Source: Primula veris (taxonomy: Eukaryota; Streptophyta; Magnoliopsida; Ericales; Primulaceae). Taken from it: a stretch of DNA of 64,000 bases. Location: positions 18,402,258 to 18,466,257 of the forward strand of contig OY821747.1 of NCBI GenBank assembly GCA_963682055.1. The letters run 5' to 3'. The position numbers were made by a program, and so were the translations under genes. Below, one piece after another: positions 1 through 11,252 of the stretch (position 1 is its first letter; each line of letters begins with the position of its first letter). Under the pieces are notes generated by a model, which saw only the letters and a list, made by a program, of their open reading frames with translations, was not told where the DNA came from and made no database searches.

Positions 1-2708
1 TGAAAATCAACTCAATAGAAAAATTAAAACATTGAGAAGTGATAGAGACGGTGAATTTGAATCACCGTTTGAGCAAATATGCGCTAAAAGCGGCATTATA
101 CATCAAACCACAGCCCCATACACTCCCGAGCAAAATGGGGTTGCTGAGCGTAAAAATAGAACGCTAAAGGAAATGATGAACGCTATGCTAATCAGTTCTG
201 AGTTACCCCAGAACATGTGGGGGGAAGCGATACTTTCCGCAAACTATGTTTTAAACAAGTTACCACATAAGAAGCGAGATAAGACTCCATATGAATTATG
301 AAAAGGTCATTAACCCAGTTATAAGAACCTGCGGGTTTGGGGTTGTATCGCAAAGGTCCTAGTTCCCACTCCTAAGAGGATGAGAATTGGTCCTAAAACG
401 GTGGACTGTGTGTTCATCGGATATGCACATAATAGTAGTGCATATCGGTTTCTTGTACACAAGTCGGACAATCCCGATGTGCACGTAGATACGTATATGG
501 AAAGCCAAGAGGCCTCTTTCTTTGAAGATATCTTTCCTCGTAAATTAGCTACATCTGTACCAACTCAAGAGTTGAACAGTGAAGGAAATATGAGGGCAAG
601 TGAACCGACAGAGGAAGAGGAAGAGTCTCGGCGTAGCAAAAGGGCAAGGAAGGAAACTTCATTTGGACCTGATTTCTTAACCTTCATGGTTGAAGGTGAA
701 TCGGTGACATATAAACAAGCTATGTCAACATCGGATTCCCAATATTGGAAAGAAGCTAACCAAAATGAGATAGAATCAATCATGCAAAACCACACTTGGG
801 AACTAGTGGATCTTCCGCCAGGATGTAAGCCCCTAGGTCACAAGTGGATCTTCAAGAGGAAGTTAAGGGTTGACGACACGATTGAGAAATACAAGGCGAG
901 ACTTGTAGTAAAAGGCTTCAGGCAAACTGGAGGTGTCGATTATTTTGACACGTATGCTCCTGTCTCCAGGAAAACGTCTATCCGAATCGTCATTGCTCTC
1001 GCAGCTTTGTTTGATATGGAAATACATCAAATGGATGTAAAGACGGCGTTTCTAAATGGAGAACTGGAAGAAGAAATTTACATGGAACAACCGGAAGGGT
1101 TTGTAGTTCCTGGTAAAGAGCAACAAATGTGCAAACTTGTAAAGTCTCTATATGGACTCAAACAAGTGCCAAAGCAATGGCACGAGAAGTTTGATAGAAT
1201 TATGCTATCAAAGGGTTTTCGCATTAATGAGTGCGATTAATGTGTCTACTCTAAAGGAAGTGGAAGAGACTGTGTCGTAGTCTGTCTCTATGTGGATGAC
1301 ATGATCATAATTGGGAGTACTGATAGAATCAGCTCCACAAAGAAAATGTTATCACAACACTTCGATATGAAGGATCTGGGTATAGCTGATGTAATACTTG
1401 GTATGAAGATTACCAAAAGATCAGAGGGGTATGCCTTGTCACAAAGTCACTATGTTAAACAAGTACTAGACAAGTTTGACAAGGGCAGTAAGGCGATGTC
1501 TAGAACCCCAATTGAGTTCAACTGTAACCTGAAAAAGAATTTCGATAAGAGTGTGAATCAATTGGAGTTCTCTCGAGTCATAGACAGTCTCATGTATATA
1601 ATGAATTGCACTAGACCAGACATAGCAAACTCAGTGAGTAGACTGAGCAGGTACACCAGCAATCTGATTGAGGAACACTGGAAGGCCATAATGAAACTTC
1701 TCAGATATATGAGGTTTTCAGCCGATTACGGGCTGCACTATACTAGATATCCAGCGGTACTGGAAAGGTACTCAAATACCAACTAGATATCAGATTCCAA
1801 TAGCACAAGGTCCACGAGTGGATATGTGTTTATAATGGGAGGAGCTGCTGTGTCTTGGAGATCCTCCAAACAGACGTGTATTGCAAGGTCAACTATGGAA
1901 TCTGAATTCATAGCGTTAGACTTAGCAACCGAAGAGGCAGACTGGCTGAGAAGTCTTTTGAAAGAAATTCCAATGTGGCAAAACCTGTGAAAAAGAATTT
2001 CGATAAGAGTGTGAATCAATTGGAGTTCTCTCGAGTCATAGGCAGTCTCATGTATATAATGAATTGCACTAGACCAGACATAGCAAACTCAGTGAGTAGA
2101 CTGAGCAGGTACACCAGCAATCTGAATGAGGAACACTGGAAGGCCATAATGAAACTTCTCAGATATATGAGGTTTTCAGCCGATTATGGGCTGCACTATA
2201 CCAGATATCCAGCGGTACTGGAAAGGTACTCAGATACCAACTATATATTAGACTCCAATAGCACAAGGTCCACGAGTGGATATGTGTTTATAATGGGAGG
2301 AGCTGCTGTGTCTTGGAGATCCTCCAAACAGACGTGTATTGCAAGGTCAACTATGGAATCTGAATTCATAGCATTAGACTTATCAACCGAAGAGGCAGAC
2401 TGGCTGAGAAGTCTTTTGGAAGAAATTCCAATATGGCAAAACCTGTTCCCGCAATAAGCATGCATTGTGATAGTCAATCCGCTATTGCACGGGCTCAGGA
2501 TCATATGTATAATGGAAAGTCACGACATATACGTCGGAGACATAAATCCGTAAGGGAATTGTTATCCAATGGTGTGGTATCCTTAGATTTTGTGAGATCA
2601 AAGGAAAACATAGCGGATCCATTAACAAAAGGCTTGACTCAAGTAGGAGTCGAGACATCATCGAACGGAATGGGATTAAAGCCCATTAAATTGGTGGCCC
2701 CCCCATAG
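1..2708 (+). pseudogene. copia pol remnant (integrase, RT, RNase H)
   Basis: Positions 32-301 encode the end of the integrase core (RSDRDGEF, then [15 protein letters not shown] with the last catalytic Glu). Positions 380-1240 carry the integrase tail and the start of RT ([42 protein letters not shown]). Positions 1241-1786 continue RT with LYVDDM and run into RNase H. Positions 2433-2708 give the RNase H end (NGKSRHIRRRHKSV, ENIADPLTKGL, GMGLKPI). Breaks visible: TGA at 299-301 where the family has Trp after PYEL, TAA at 1238-1240, TAG near 1784, a frame change between 301 and 380, and a 458-bp tandem duplication. It is the same copia type as the younger element at 17938-23743 (shared GMGLKPI-type C-terminus). 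It cannot encode a working polyprotein. Confidence 0.9.
1531..2446 (+). repeat. 458-bp tandem duplication within copia pol
   Basis: Two adjacent copies (about 1531-1988 and 1989-2446) cover the end of RT and most of RNase H. Both begin GAAAAAGAATTTCGATAAG and end near GGCAAAACCTG. About a dozen or more substitutions separate them by eye, so the duplication is old. A short CCTG/TG overlap at the junction suggests microhomology or unequal exchange. Confidence 0.95.
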
Positions 2709-3264
2709 GCAACCCAACCTAAACGGAATATTTCCTGATAGGTTCAAAGGGAAACTGAACTGTGAGGGCAACCGAACAAAGCACTCGGGAACCTGTAGTT
2801 CATAGCCCATTTCCGCGATGACAGAGTGATAGACCTGTACCATTGTAAGGGTGAGCTTGAGGCTCTTAATGATCCAAGTAACTCGACGGTCGAGTAAAGT
2901 GAGTCAGGACACCTACGACTTGGAACCACCTATAACGAGTGTGTAAGGCCGGTACCATGTGATGAGCTTGGGCTAATTCACTAGAGCAATCAGTTGAAGT
3001 TGCCAAGGTAGTCCAGGCCAAATATGGACAACAATTAAAGGGCCTAGTACGTGGGTAGAAAGGGCACTGTGCAGGTATCATGTTGGGATACACAAAGCTA
3101 AAGGGTTCAAAGCATTTATGCTACCTAATAGCAGTATTCCGAATGAAATTACGCTACGAAAGGTTCAAGGAGCGCGCTACCTGACCTTAGGCAATGAACT
3201 TTTGCGGTTCTCTTGATTTGCATTTAGGACATGGGCTTTCGAGCCAATTGCATTCATGTGGGGA
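2709..3264 (+). other. copia A untranslated region between pol and 3' LTR
   Basis: There is no ORF of note. This is the stretch between the pol stop and the purine tract, and it carries the repeated phrase GGTTCAAAG (about 2741, 3105 and 3161). I see no other gene in it. Confidence 0.6.
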
Positions 3265-4544
3265 TGGTTGGAAAACATGTTTTAAAACATGGTTGTTCCG
3301 AGTGGTCAGGGACCAACTTTGAGTCAATATCCGATGCGACAACTCAGAATTTCTGAAGCCGTACTCAAAGCGTTTGAGTAGCTCGTGCGACGAGCTTCGT
3401 AACGGTATATCGCATGACCTATTCGGAGAATGGGTGTGAATGATAATTGGACTCGAAGGTTGGTACTCGAAAGAGGAAGAAAAGCCAATGCTGGAAAATG
3501 GAAAAAGAAATGGGATTTAAACCATGAGGGTTATCCCGCATTGTGAAATCATGAGTGATTTTTACAATATAAATACAAGTCCATCCCATGTGGTTGTTAA
3601 ACTATCATGTCCACATAACCATGAGTGGGTTAGTGTGTACCACACACGCGCGCGCTCGTTCGGGTCTCGGGTCACGGGACGCGGGACGCGGGATTTGGGG
3701 AATGTCTTGGGTCTTGGGTCTTGTACTCCTGCAGTAATAGAGGCGGATTCTGGGGATGTAACTCCCAGAATTAAATGACCACAATAATGGCTGTGGTTTC
3801 AGAATCCTCTATATGAGGCAGCCTTCCCCTCACATTGAAAATACACGAAAATCTCTCTAAAACAGCATACATTTTTTTTCCATAGCATATTAGAAACCAG
3901 AGAGAACCACCCACCAACAGCTCGACCTTGACTCGTCGCCAGTTTCCGACAAGTCATCCGAGACGTTGTACCTTGGGATCGAAACGCCAATGCAACCAGA
4001 AACATCAAGGTGGTTGGGCGAATATCGGTTAAGGGCAGACTGTTTACAGTCGCCTCGTCTTTTAATTCTGTCCTTTTTAATTATGCATTTCAATTCTGTA
4101 ATTTATAATTGTCTTTTCAATTCTGTAATTTTATTTCAGTATTTTAATTTGCTGTGCTTAGCTGTAGCTTTTTAATTCTGTCTTTTATCTTTCTGTAATT
4201 TCTTTAAAGTATTGTTTTATTCTGTAATTTCAATTATGTAATTTAATTCAGTAATTAGAATAGTTTCAATTCAGTCCTGTTATTTCAATTTCAATCAGAA
4301 CAGTCCGGGTGTTAAGTTTATACTTTTCAGTCCGGGAGTTTATATTTATTGCAATTCAGTACATCAGATTATTAATTAATAATAATCTGAATAACGTTTG
4401 CTTTAATTTCTATTCAGTACCTACATGTTGTAATCTGTAATTTCAATTCAAATTCGAAATTAATAAAGATTACAATGGTTTTAATTATTTCTTTCTAGTC
4501 CTTTAATTATTGTTTAATTGTTATTACAGACACGGAAACCAACA
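3265..4544 (+). repeat. 3' LTR of copia A
   Basis: It begins TGGTTGGAAAAC just after a purine tract and ends CCAACA at the TRIM junction, about 1.28 kb. It contains a TATA-like box at 3568-3575, a GC-rich stretch of CG/GGGACGC repeats (3645-3700), and a T-rich 3' half with many diverged copies of TTTAATTCTGTAATT (about 4050-4500). The start is inferred and the end is supported by the junction with TRIM sequence. Confidence 0.6.
3568..3575 (+). promoter_or_regulatory. TATA-like box in copia A LTR
   Basis: TATAAATA lies about 300 bp into the LTR, a usual place for the U3 promoter. A second TATA-like run (CTATATGAGG) occurs near 3810. Confidence 0.4.
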
Positions 4545-4964
4545 GTATATAACTCTATAGGCACCCTCTCTTATATAACCGGTTTTATAGGATGAGTTCT
4601 ACCTATGAGCTTGTTACATTTGGTATCAGAGCCGACACCACAATCCAACACATGCGTCATGTAGTGCGTCAAAAGAGAGACACCGGGATTGCAATGTTTG
4701 ACCGGGGCTAGTTTTTAGTGCAAAGCCCGGCCACGGGGCGTAAAAGGGATGACGCCAGGATTGCAGTATTCGACCAGCACTAGAAATCAGCACAAAGCCA
4801 GGTTGCGGAGCATGCTGGATTGTAACGATCCTAAGGTGATATAGTGTAAACTAAATTATCCCATATCGGTAGTGTAAGCTGCCTTTGTGTTGTATATAAT
4901 TCTATAGGCACCCTCGCTTATATGACCGGTTTTATAGGGTGAGTTATACCTATGGGTTGTTACA
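4545..4964 (+). mobile_element. TRIM element with left LTR truncated by copia A
   Basis: A partial left LTR (4545-4618, ending TTGTTACA) is followed after TT by the primer-binding site TGGTATCAGAGCC (4621-4633), complementary to the 3' end of initiator-Met tRNA. A ~187-bp non-coding internal region follows, then a complete right LTR at 4821-4964. The two LTRs share the stretch from TATATAA(C/T)TCTATAGGC to the terminal TTACA. A 144-bp LTR, no ORF and a PBS right after the left LTR are diagnostic of TRIMs. The missing 5' part of the left LTR should lie beyond the left window edge, on the other side of copia A. This family is distinct from the Cassandra-like TRIMs elsewhere in the window. Confidence 0.8.
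4821..4964 (+). repeat. right LTR of the TRIM
   Basis: TGTAACGATCC ... TTGTTACA, 144 bp. It contains CCCATATCGGTAGTGTAAG, a TRIM-type LTR motif. Confidence 0.8.
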
Positions 4965-6368
4965 CCATCCAAGATGAAATTGTGTCATTTCTCAAACCAC
5001 AAAGCAGCAACTCTATTTTTGCCACCTTAAAACTTCAAAAGTACTAAGTAAACAGAAAAGGTCCTAAACAGCGTCCTTTCGACATAAAATAGTAAAGAAA
5101 CAAGCTGTTAAAAACCATAAATACAAAGCTAAGGCTATGCTTAACTTCAAAGCCCGAAGACATGCTAATTATGTGAGGATTTGGGGAGAAGAAGATCTAC
5201 AGGTCAAGAAAACTAGGTACAGCAAGATGATTGTAGATTTTATTATCAAAAACCAGTTCCTCATCAGCGTTTTCAATAAAAGCCATTTAAATACTTTAAT
5301 TTAAAAAAACAGCATTTTAAAACTGAAACTGAGATAAACAAGCGAACATGGCCATAATGTATTCAATGATCTAGGTGATGCTCACATCAAGTTTCCATGA
5401 TGGAGAAGTAGAAAATGAACTTGTTCTACATGAATTTAATTCAGAACACACCTTATGATGCACAGGGTGTACCCATTTACTTGCAATCTGTCTCTGATAT
5501 TACGAATGATAGAGATAAGTTTAAACTCCATAGGATTTTTTTCCCAAAAGTCCCTAATTATCCACATAAATGCAAGAAATTTTAACGGAAGTTTGTGAAA
5601 AGCTAATACTTTTTTAAGTATTGATTGGGATTAATAGAGAGGCATCAACTGGTATACATGAAATCTACGTGAAAGGGACTAAGAGAAAATGATGGTGTAC
5701 GAAGGAGAAAATTTCATTGACTTTTAATTGTCTGTAAATGGATAAGGTGTGCTGCATTACATAGATGTACTGCTTAAGATAAACCAACTAATGACCGGAA
5801 GGTTCTTTACAAGGGAGAAAATATTAGTTTCAGATAAGCAGCATTACAGTATAACTCTGACCTTTTAAGATTTAGTGTCTGTTGAGAACCAATCTAATGG
5901 TTATACGAACATTCAATGAAATCATAAAAATAACATTGGTACGTAGAAGAGCAAGGTTATAACACTTTGATGAACTCATAAACATGATGACCTACCGCTA
6001 TAATCTAAGACCACTCATGAAAAAAAGATATAAGCACAAGGCGTTACCATATGTCAGTTATTGGAAATGGTTCTTGTAATAAGAAAGACACTGATCACGA
6101 AGCATATATACATGACATGAACGCTCTAAAAAAAACTGAGATTTTATTCCATTAGTGTGATTTTTCCTTATCAAATTTCAGCACAATGTCCCACATCAAA
6201 TACAGTCATCAGCCTACTATATAAAATACATTTTCTGGATGATGAGAGTTAAATTGCAAGGACTTGTTTCAAGATGAACAGCTAGTCCCATTGCTAATAA
6301 CTAACGCATCAATAGTTCCATAATCAAAGACACAAACAAAACATGTCTCAGAAAGGAAAGAAACTCAC
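4965..6368. other. intergenic or downstream part of the D-box gene; no exon recognised
   Basis: About 1.4 kb of AT-rich sequence with many stops in all frames. Exon 3 of the minus-strand gene ends at a good donor (6369), so further 3' exons should exist. I looked here for minus-strand exons with clear AG/GT borders and found none I would defend. No repeat or RNA gene seen. Confidence 0.4.
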
Positions 6369-7585
6369 AAGTTGGTTGCCTTCACGCTCAAATATATTTT
6401 CCATATGAAGAAACAACGACCTCCACTGTCCAGTAAGATCCGGTTCCAACTTTGAGACATTATAATTATTCCCTTGACTTGGTTTCTCATTGCCCTTGTT
6501 CCTGCAAACTCTTTCCCGCATAATGCTAGCTTCCTTTTGGCTCTTCTTTAGTGCTACAAAATTACCATATATTTTAAAACGTAACAAACAGAAGAAACAA
6601 AATCATCAGTAGAATCGAATAAGGATTGCAAAACTATGAAAAAAATGTTTTGCAGGCTAACCTGATATTCGACCCTTGGTATCTTGAAACTGGAGGTCTG
6701 ACCATATATAAGCAGCTGAATTTTGCCAAAAGGAAAATGTTCTCATTAGCTTATAAACACAACCAACTACCAACTAGCTCCATTAAGAAGCGAATTATCT
6801 AGTACCTAAATAAATATAAAAGAAAGTAGAAAAATAGAGAATACTGACTAACCTTTCATGCAAAAAGAACAAGAGCAAGACTTTAGCGAGTTAATACCAC
6901 CACCCGGGTTAGAGCAACTATCACCAACAAGTCCTTTGCATTTTTCTAATTTAAAAGATCCAGAAACATGTGACTCGGGCCCAACTGAGAAATCAACCAC
7001 CCCATGTTTCCTGGTGAGATTACCAACAAGATTGCCTTCAATATCCTTCTCGTATATCTCAGTGACAGATTCACCAGTTTGGGAACAACCTTCTACAACA
7101 TTCAAAAGGTCTTGTTCATCATATTTGTCACAATTTTCTTTAGAACTGTCGATTAGTAATTTAATGTTACAGCTATTTCCTGTCACTTCATCGATTTTCA
7201 CAACATTCTCAATAATAACATTTTCTTTACCCTTTTGAAGACTGCAAATAACACTGTCAGCCTCTTTTATCTCACCGGACATCTTAGAACTGGCAGATGA
7301 AACATTTCCACTTACGAGACTAATATCTTTACAATGTTTTGGTAAAACACAAGCACTCTTGTTTTTGTCATTTTCATTTCTAGAATCTAGTGACATGCAT
7401 TTCTCTTTCACTATGTTTTCAACTCCCTGACAAACTCTCTTTGTAAATTGGGAAATAGCTTCTTTGCCGTCTACATTTTTATTCCCCGAGATGAGAGTTA
7501 ATCCCCTTTTCCCTAGGCAGTTAGTTATATCGCCTAAAGCAGGCCGCTTTTTGGGAATCATATTAGCAGGATTAGTCCCTTCCAT
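6369..7585 (-). CDS. unidentified plant protein with cyclin-type D-box, three exons visible
   Basis: Exon 1 runs 7585-6853 from an ATG. It ends ATGAAAG at a GT donor. Exon 2 is 6715-6662, with acceptor TTCAG and donor CAG/GTTAGC. Exon 3 is 6553-6369, with acceptor TTTGTAG and donor CTT/GTGAGT. The three join in one frame and give about 324 residues without a stop; the 3' end was not found. Residues 14-22 read RPALGDITN, a perfect match to the APC/C destruction-box consensus RxxLxxIxN as in A- and B-type cyclins. The middle is rich in Ser, Asn, Lys and Glu and looks disordered. Near the exon 1/2 join is a Cys cluster (SCSCSFCMKA), then WSDLQFQD and a Lys/Glu/Gln-rich helix (ALKKSQKEAS). No catalytic domain is seen. 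I recognise conserved plant-protein character but not the name. The D-box suggests a cell-cycle-regulated protein, which is inference. Exon structure is intact, so the gene may be functional. Confidence 0.72.
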
Positions 7586-8032
7586 CAATAATGCAACTGT
7601 GGAGTGTCTCTAACCTCGAATAATCCACTTGTGTATGAATTAAGCATGTGATCCTATAAATCAAGGAGAACAGACTTAAATGATTATTTCACAAATATTT
7701 TGATCTTTTACACCAAGAAATTAAGGAAAATAGAACAGTAGCTGATTGACAAAATATGTTTAATATTCTGCAGGCTTAAAAGAACAAGTAAAGCAACAAG
7801 AATGTCCGTTAACAAAAAATGACAAAGATTACATGCCAATGCTGTTCTCAAATATAGTTTCAACTTTTAATACTCTGAAAGTGCAAATACTACTGAAACC
7901 CAACTGATGAATAAATGCCCAAAACTAAAAAAAAAAATCTAAAGAAAGCAGTTCTATGAATAATAGGTTTATTCACTTTTATCTCATTCTGATAATGAGA
8001 CTATTGATATTAAGGCCTTGAGGGCCTGTTTG

Positions 8033-8392
8033 ACATCAGTTTTTTGGTTAAAAAAATGCTTTTTAAAAAGCAATGAGAAAAAACTTTGCTTAAAAAAATG
8101 CACTAGTTTACTCACAAGTGACACAATAACTTATTTTTAATCAATAAATCATTTCTCACCTATTTTAACTTTTACAAGTGAGTTGATGATATACAATCAA
8201 ATTCTACTGTAAAGTTTTTATTTTTGGAATCTAATGTGAAAAGGATAATTTTTTTGGAAATTCCTACCTTTTCTGCTTTTGAACTTTTTAAGCTTTTTTA
8301 AAAGCTAAAAAAGCTGACATACCAAACACTCGTGAGTTTCTTTACTAAAAAAGCTAAGAAAAAAAAGTTATTGGCAAACATGCACTAAGTGA
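8033..8392. mobile_element. MITE-like element with imperfect inverted ends
   Basis: The left end GGCCTGTTTGACATCAG and right end TTATTGGCAAACATGC are roughly inverted copies (CAAACA...GC). Between them the DNA is AT-rich with AAAAAGC/GCTTTTT runs and no coding capacity. The pattern is typical of hAT-type MITEs in dicots. No clear target duplication was seen. Confidence 0.4.
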
Positions 8393-8720
8393 GACTTTTC
8401 TTTCTATCTTGAAGAAAGTGAAATTAAACATAAGAGCAAGAACTAATCATTATTCAAATTACTAAATACTAAATCCTCTATTTGTTTTGGTCTATGTACA
8501 AATCTTAGAAAAAACTTAAGATTCAATTATTAAAAATAATAATAAAAGCAATCATGAAACAAAAATTAATTAGTCATGTGCAACTACGAATAGATCTTGA
8601 AAAAAATATTATTAATTCCTCAGACTTTATAAGGAAAATATATATATTAAAATTATAGAAAAACAGAGCTTCTACAGGAAACAAAATGATTGATATTAAA
8701 AGTGAAGCTAATCAAACAGA

Positions 8721-8748
8721 AATAAATAAATAAATAAATAAATAAAAA
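8721..8748. repeat. (AAAT)n microsatellite
   Basis: About six or seven tandem AAAT units. Confidence 0.9.
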
Positions 8749-9096
8749 ACTGATTGGGAACAAAATTTAACCTTTTTTTTAACCCTAATGAAATTACAGA
8801 GATTACTCCAATTTTTTCAATTTATAAAAAGTGGGTTTATGATTACTCTTCAATTACAAGTTTACCACTAAGTTATCATAATTTTTTTTATAGAGATTAT
8901 CCCAATTTTTACAATTCATAAAAAGTGGGTGTATAATTATCCCAATTTAGACTTATGTTTTAACAGTTACAAAGAAAAAAGTATAAACAAATATTTAAAA
9001 TATTAGTTTGTGAAACTAAACACGACTAATATTCAATAGGCAAGTAAATAAAATAGATCTAAGAAATAAAAATAAATAATAACAACAACTTACGTT

Positions 9097-9260
9097 TGGA
9101 TAAATGAGGAGTTGGAAAGTTAAGCTATGTTTGTGAAATGGTTTTTGGTTTCTTCTTTTTATTATGTTTTAGATTTAAGAATAATGTTGTTAGGTTTTTA
9201 TGTTTGCCAGTGGGTTTGTAATTGTAAGAGATAATAATGGGCGGGAGAATAATTTAAGAT
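9097..9260 (-). promoter_or_regulatory. candidate promoter and leader exon of the D-box gene
   Basis: On the minus strand, TCTCCCGCCC (about 9241-9250) is one base off the E2F core TTTCCCGC. It is followed by a pyrimidine/A-rich leader that ends at the strong donor AAAC/GTAAGT. An E2F-like site would suit a cyclin-like gene. The evidence is motif similarity only. Confidence 0.3.
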
Positions 9261-9297
9261 CCACATTTTTCGGCCGCCATTCTGAATTTTTGAAAAT

Positions 9298-10199
9298 TAA
9301 AATTGGGAGCCTTTTCCATTATGAAAAATTATAATTTACACGTAAATTTGTTCTGATCTGTTTGTTTGGATGTAAAATGATTTTTAAACAAACATTTACG
9401 TTTAAAATAAATTTTTTGGTTGATAAATTTATCGTAAAAAAAAATTTTGGAAATTTTTTTTCCACATATCCAGTAAAATGGTAACGATTACCCCGATAAT
9501 AAAGTTGTAAATAGTTTACGAAACATCTCTTTATAGTCTGTGGCGGCCCTGATGTAAGGTATATAAGGCAAGAGCCTTGGGTAAAAAAATTCAAAAAATA
9601 TTTTAAGGGCAACCTTTCATATTTTGGATAATCTCTATATCATTCTAACTATAACAAATTGTCATAATTGGTCCACATGCTATGAGATAAGGAAAGATTT
9701 GACCCGTCTAGGATATTTTTCTATGGAAGAATTTCTTATAAATATCTCATGTCAACTTATATTCCTGCTAAATATTTTGATAAATTCACATTTCTCATAA
9801 GTAGCAGTTTTTAATTATTTAGAACATCCACAATATTTGTGTTAATTTTAACATAATTAACTTTGTCACATCATCATTTAATTACATATTAAATGACACA
9901 TGTGTAACTTAAATTTAACATTCACATTAGCGTTTTAACCTAACAAATTTATCTAATTTAAATTAAAACTAATTATTAATTTAAAGTTCATTAATTATGA
10001 TTTTGTAATTCCCACTAAAATAGGAGTAGTTATCAATGTGAAACACAGATGATAGATTAACAATTAATTGCTTTTTGTGTAGCGGTTGTCACATCATCAA
10101 TTACAAACATTAAAAACATTGTTATCATTAACAATTTTTTTAACAACTATAAATATAACACATAATTTAACATAACTAATGGAGATAAAAAATTAGTTT
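9298..10199. other. AT-rich intergenic DNA with TE fragments
   Basis: No gene. At 9540-9551 GTGGCGGCCCTG resembles an hAT terminal inverted repeat (read inward as CAGGGCCGCCAC). At 9825-10190, ends resembling ACATCCACAATA / TTTAACATAACTAATGGAGA suggest a decayed MITE. Neither has a partner end I can prove. Confidence 0.3.
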
Positions 10200-10499
10200 T
10201 AAATTACAACAAAATTCCATAAAACCGGAAAAAAAACATTAAAAAAAACACAAAAAATCATAAAAAATTATTAAAAATCACAAAAAATATAAAAAATCAC
10301 AAAAAAAATTATAAAAAATGGAAAAAATCATAAAAAATGAAAAAAATCACAAACTTTTTAAAAAATTGACAAAACAAATATCAATATAACACTTTTTATA
10401 CCGAAAAGACTGTTTTTTGATACTTTTTCCATCAAAAAGTGAATTTTGTTTTATACAAAAATTGGTTTTTCCATGAAATTGTGCCTTTTTTTAAATCTA

Positions 10500-11160
10500 A
10501 ATGAGTTGAAAGTGTATCTAATTCAGTCGAAAGTACATATAGTTCAGTTAAAAGCGTATATAGTTCAATAAAAGTGCATATAGTTCAATCGAAAGTGCAT
10601 ATAGTTCAGTCGTAAGTGCATATAGTTAGTCAAAAGTGCATAAAATTGAGTTGAATTGCATTCAATTCAGCAGAAAGTACATCTAATTCCGCTGAAAGTG
10701 CATACAATTCAGTAAAAAGTAAATATAGTTCAATAAAAGTGAGTATGCATATAGTTCAGCTAAAAGTGCATTTGGTTCCGCTGAAAATACATCTGGTTCA
10801 GCTAAAAGTGCATCTAATTTAGTCGAAAGTACATATAGTTAAGTCAAAAGTGCATATAGTCTAGTTAAAAATAAATATAGTCTAGTCGAAAGTGCATATA
10901 GTTCTGTCAAAAATTCATCTGATTCAGCTAAAAGTGCATCTGGTTCAGCTGAAAGTGCATATGGTTCAGCCAAAAGTGCATCTAGTTCAATAAAAGTGCA
11001 TATAGTTCTGTAAAAGTTGCATATGGTTTAGCTGAAAGTGCATATAGTTCAGTTGAAAGTGCATCTAGTTTAGTCGAAACTGTATATAGTACAGTCGAAA
11101 GTGCATAAAATTCAATAAAAATGCATATAGTACAGCACAAAAATTGCATATATTTTACTT
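10500..11160. repeat. ~21-bp minisatellite, about 30 units
   Basis: Diverged tandem units of consensus AAAGTGCATATAGTTCAGTCG fill about 650 bp. Variants change GTTCAG to GATTCAG or GGTTCAG and CATATA to CATCTA. The short ORFs here are by-products of the repeat period. Confidence 0.95.
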
Positions 11161-11176
11161 TAAAGTTAAAAAAAAC

Positions 11177-11252
11177 TGGGTGGTTTCGAACCACCAACCT
11201 CTTGAACATCAGTGTTGGGTGCAAGAGCTCTTACCAATTTGAGCTTACGGAT
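11177..11252 (-). other. tRNA-like Pol III module
   Basis: On the minus strand a D-arm-like stem GCTC/GAGC with A-box-like AAGCTCAAATTGG is followed by a perfect T-arm. Its 5-bp stem GGTGG/CCACC encloses a B box GGTTCGAAACC. CCAG and a run of T (plus-strand A run at 11168-11175) follow, as in a Pol III terminator. The anticodon region is too long (CTCTTG ... CAAGAG stem with a ~17-nt loop), so it is not a standard tRNA gene. It could be a tRNA-derived SINE head or a tRNA pseudogene. Confidence 0.6.

Larger units (their letters stand above)
1..4544 (+). mobile_element. Ty1/copia LTR retrotransposon A, 3' part only
   Basis: The window opens inside integrase and runs through reverse transcriptase and RNase H, a non-coding spacer, a purine-rich tract (ATGTGGGGA, about 3256-3264) and a long 3' LTR ending CCAACA at 4544. 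The 5' part lies outside the window. Directly after the LTR the sequence resumes inside a TRIM LTR (4545 on), so this copia appears to have inserted into that TRIM. If so, its target duplication should be GTATA, with the other copy left of the window. Coding capacity is lost through stops and an internal duplication. The LTR start is inferred from the purine tract and TG dinucleotide because no second LTR is available for comparison. Confidence 0.8.
7586..9096 (-). other. probable 5' intron of the D-box gene
   Basis: This AT-rich stretch lies between the start codon and a strong donor-like TCCAAAC/GTAAGT (minus, donor at 9096). It has no ORF and holds a MITE-like insertion (8033-8392) and an AAAT microsatellite. 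The acceptor near 7600 is not certain. Confidence 0.35.

Noticed and set aside
6858..7238. Plus-strand 126-codon ORF
   Set aside because: Antisense shadow of exon 1 of the D-box gene.
9319..9612. Minus-strand 97-codon ORF
   Set aside because: AT-rich, Phe/Asn/Lys/Tyr-dominated translation without motif; chance ORF.
10500..11160. Regular short repeats resembling a CRISPR array
   Set aside because: Units are contiguous and diverged with no unique spacers, and the DNA is plant nuclear. It is a minisatellite.
11177..11252. Functional tRNA gene
   Set aside because: D- and T-arms fit, but the anticodon arm has a ~17-nt loop and the acceptor stem does not pair properly.
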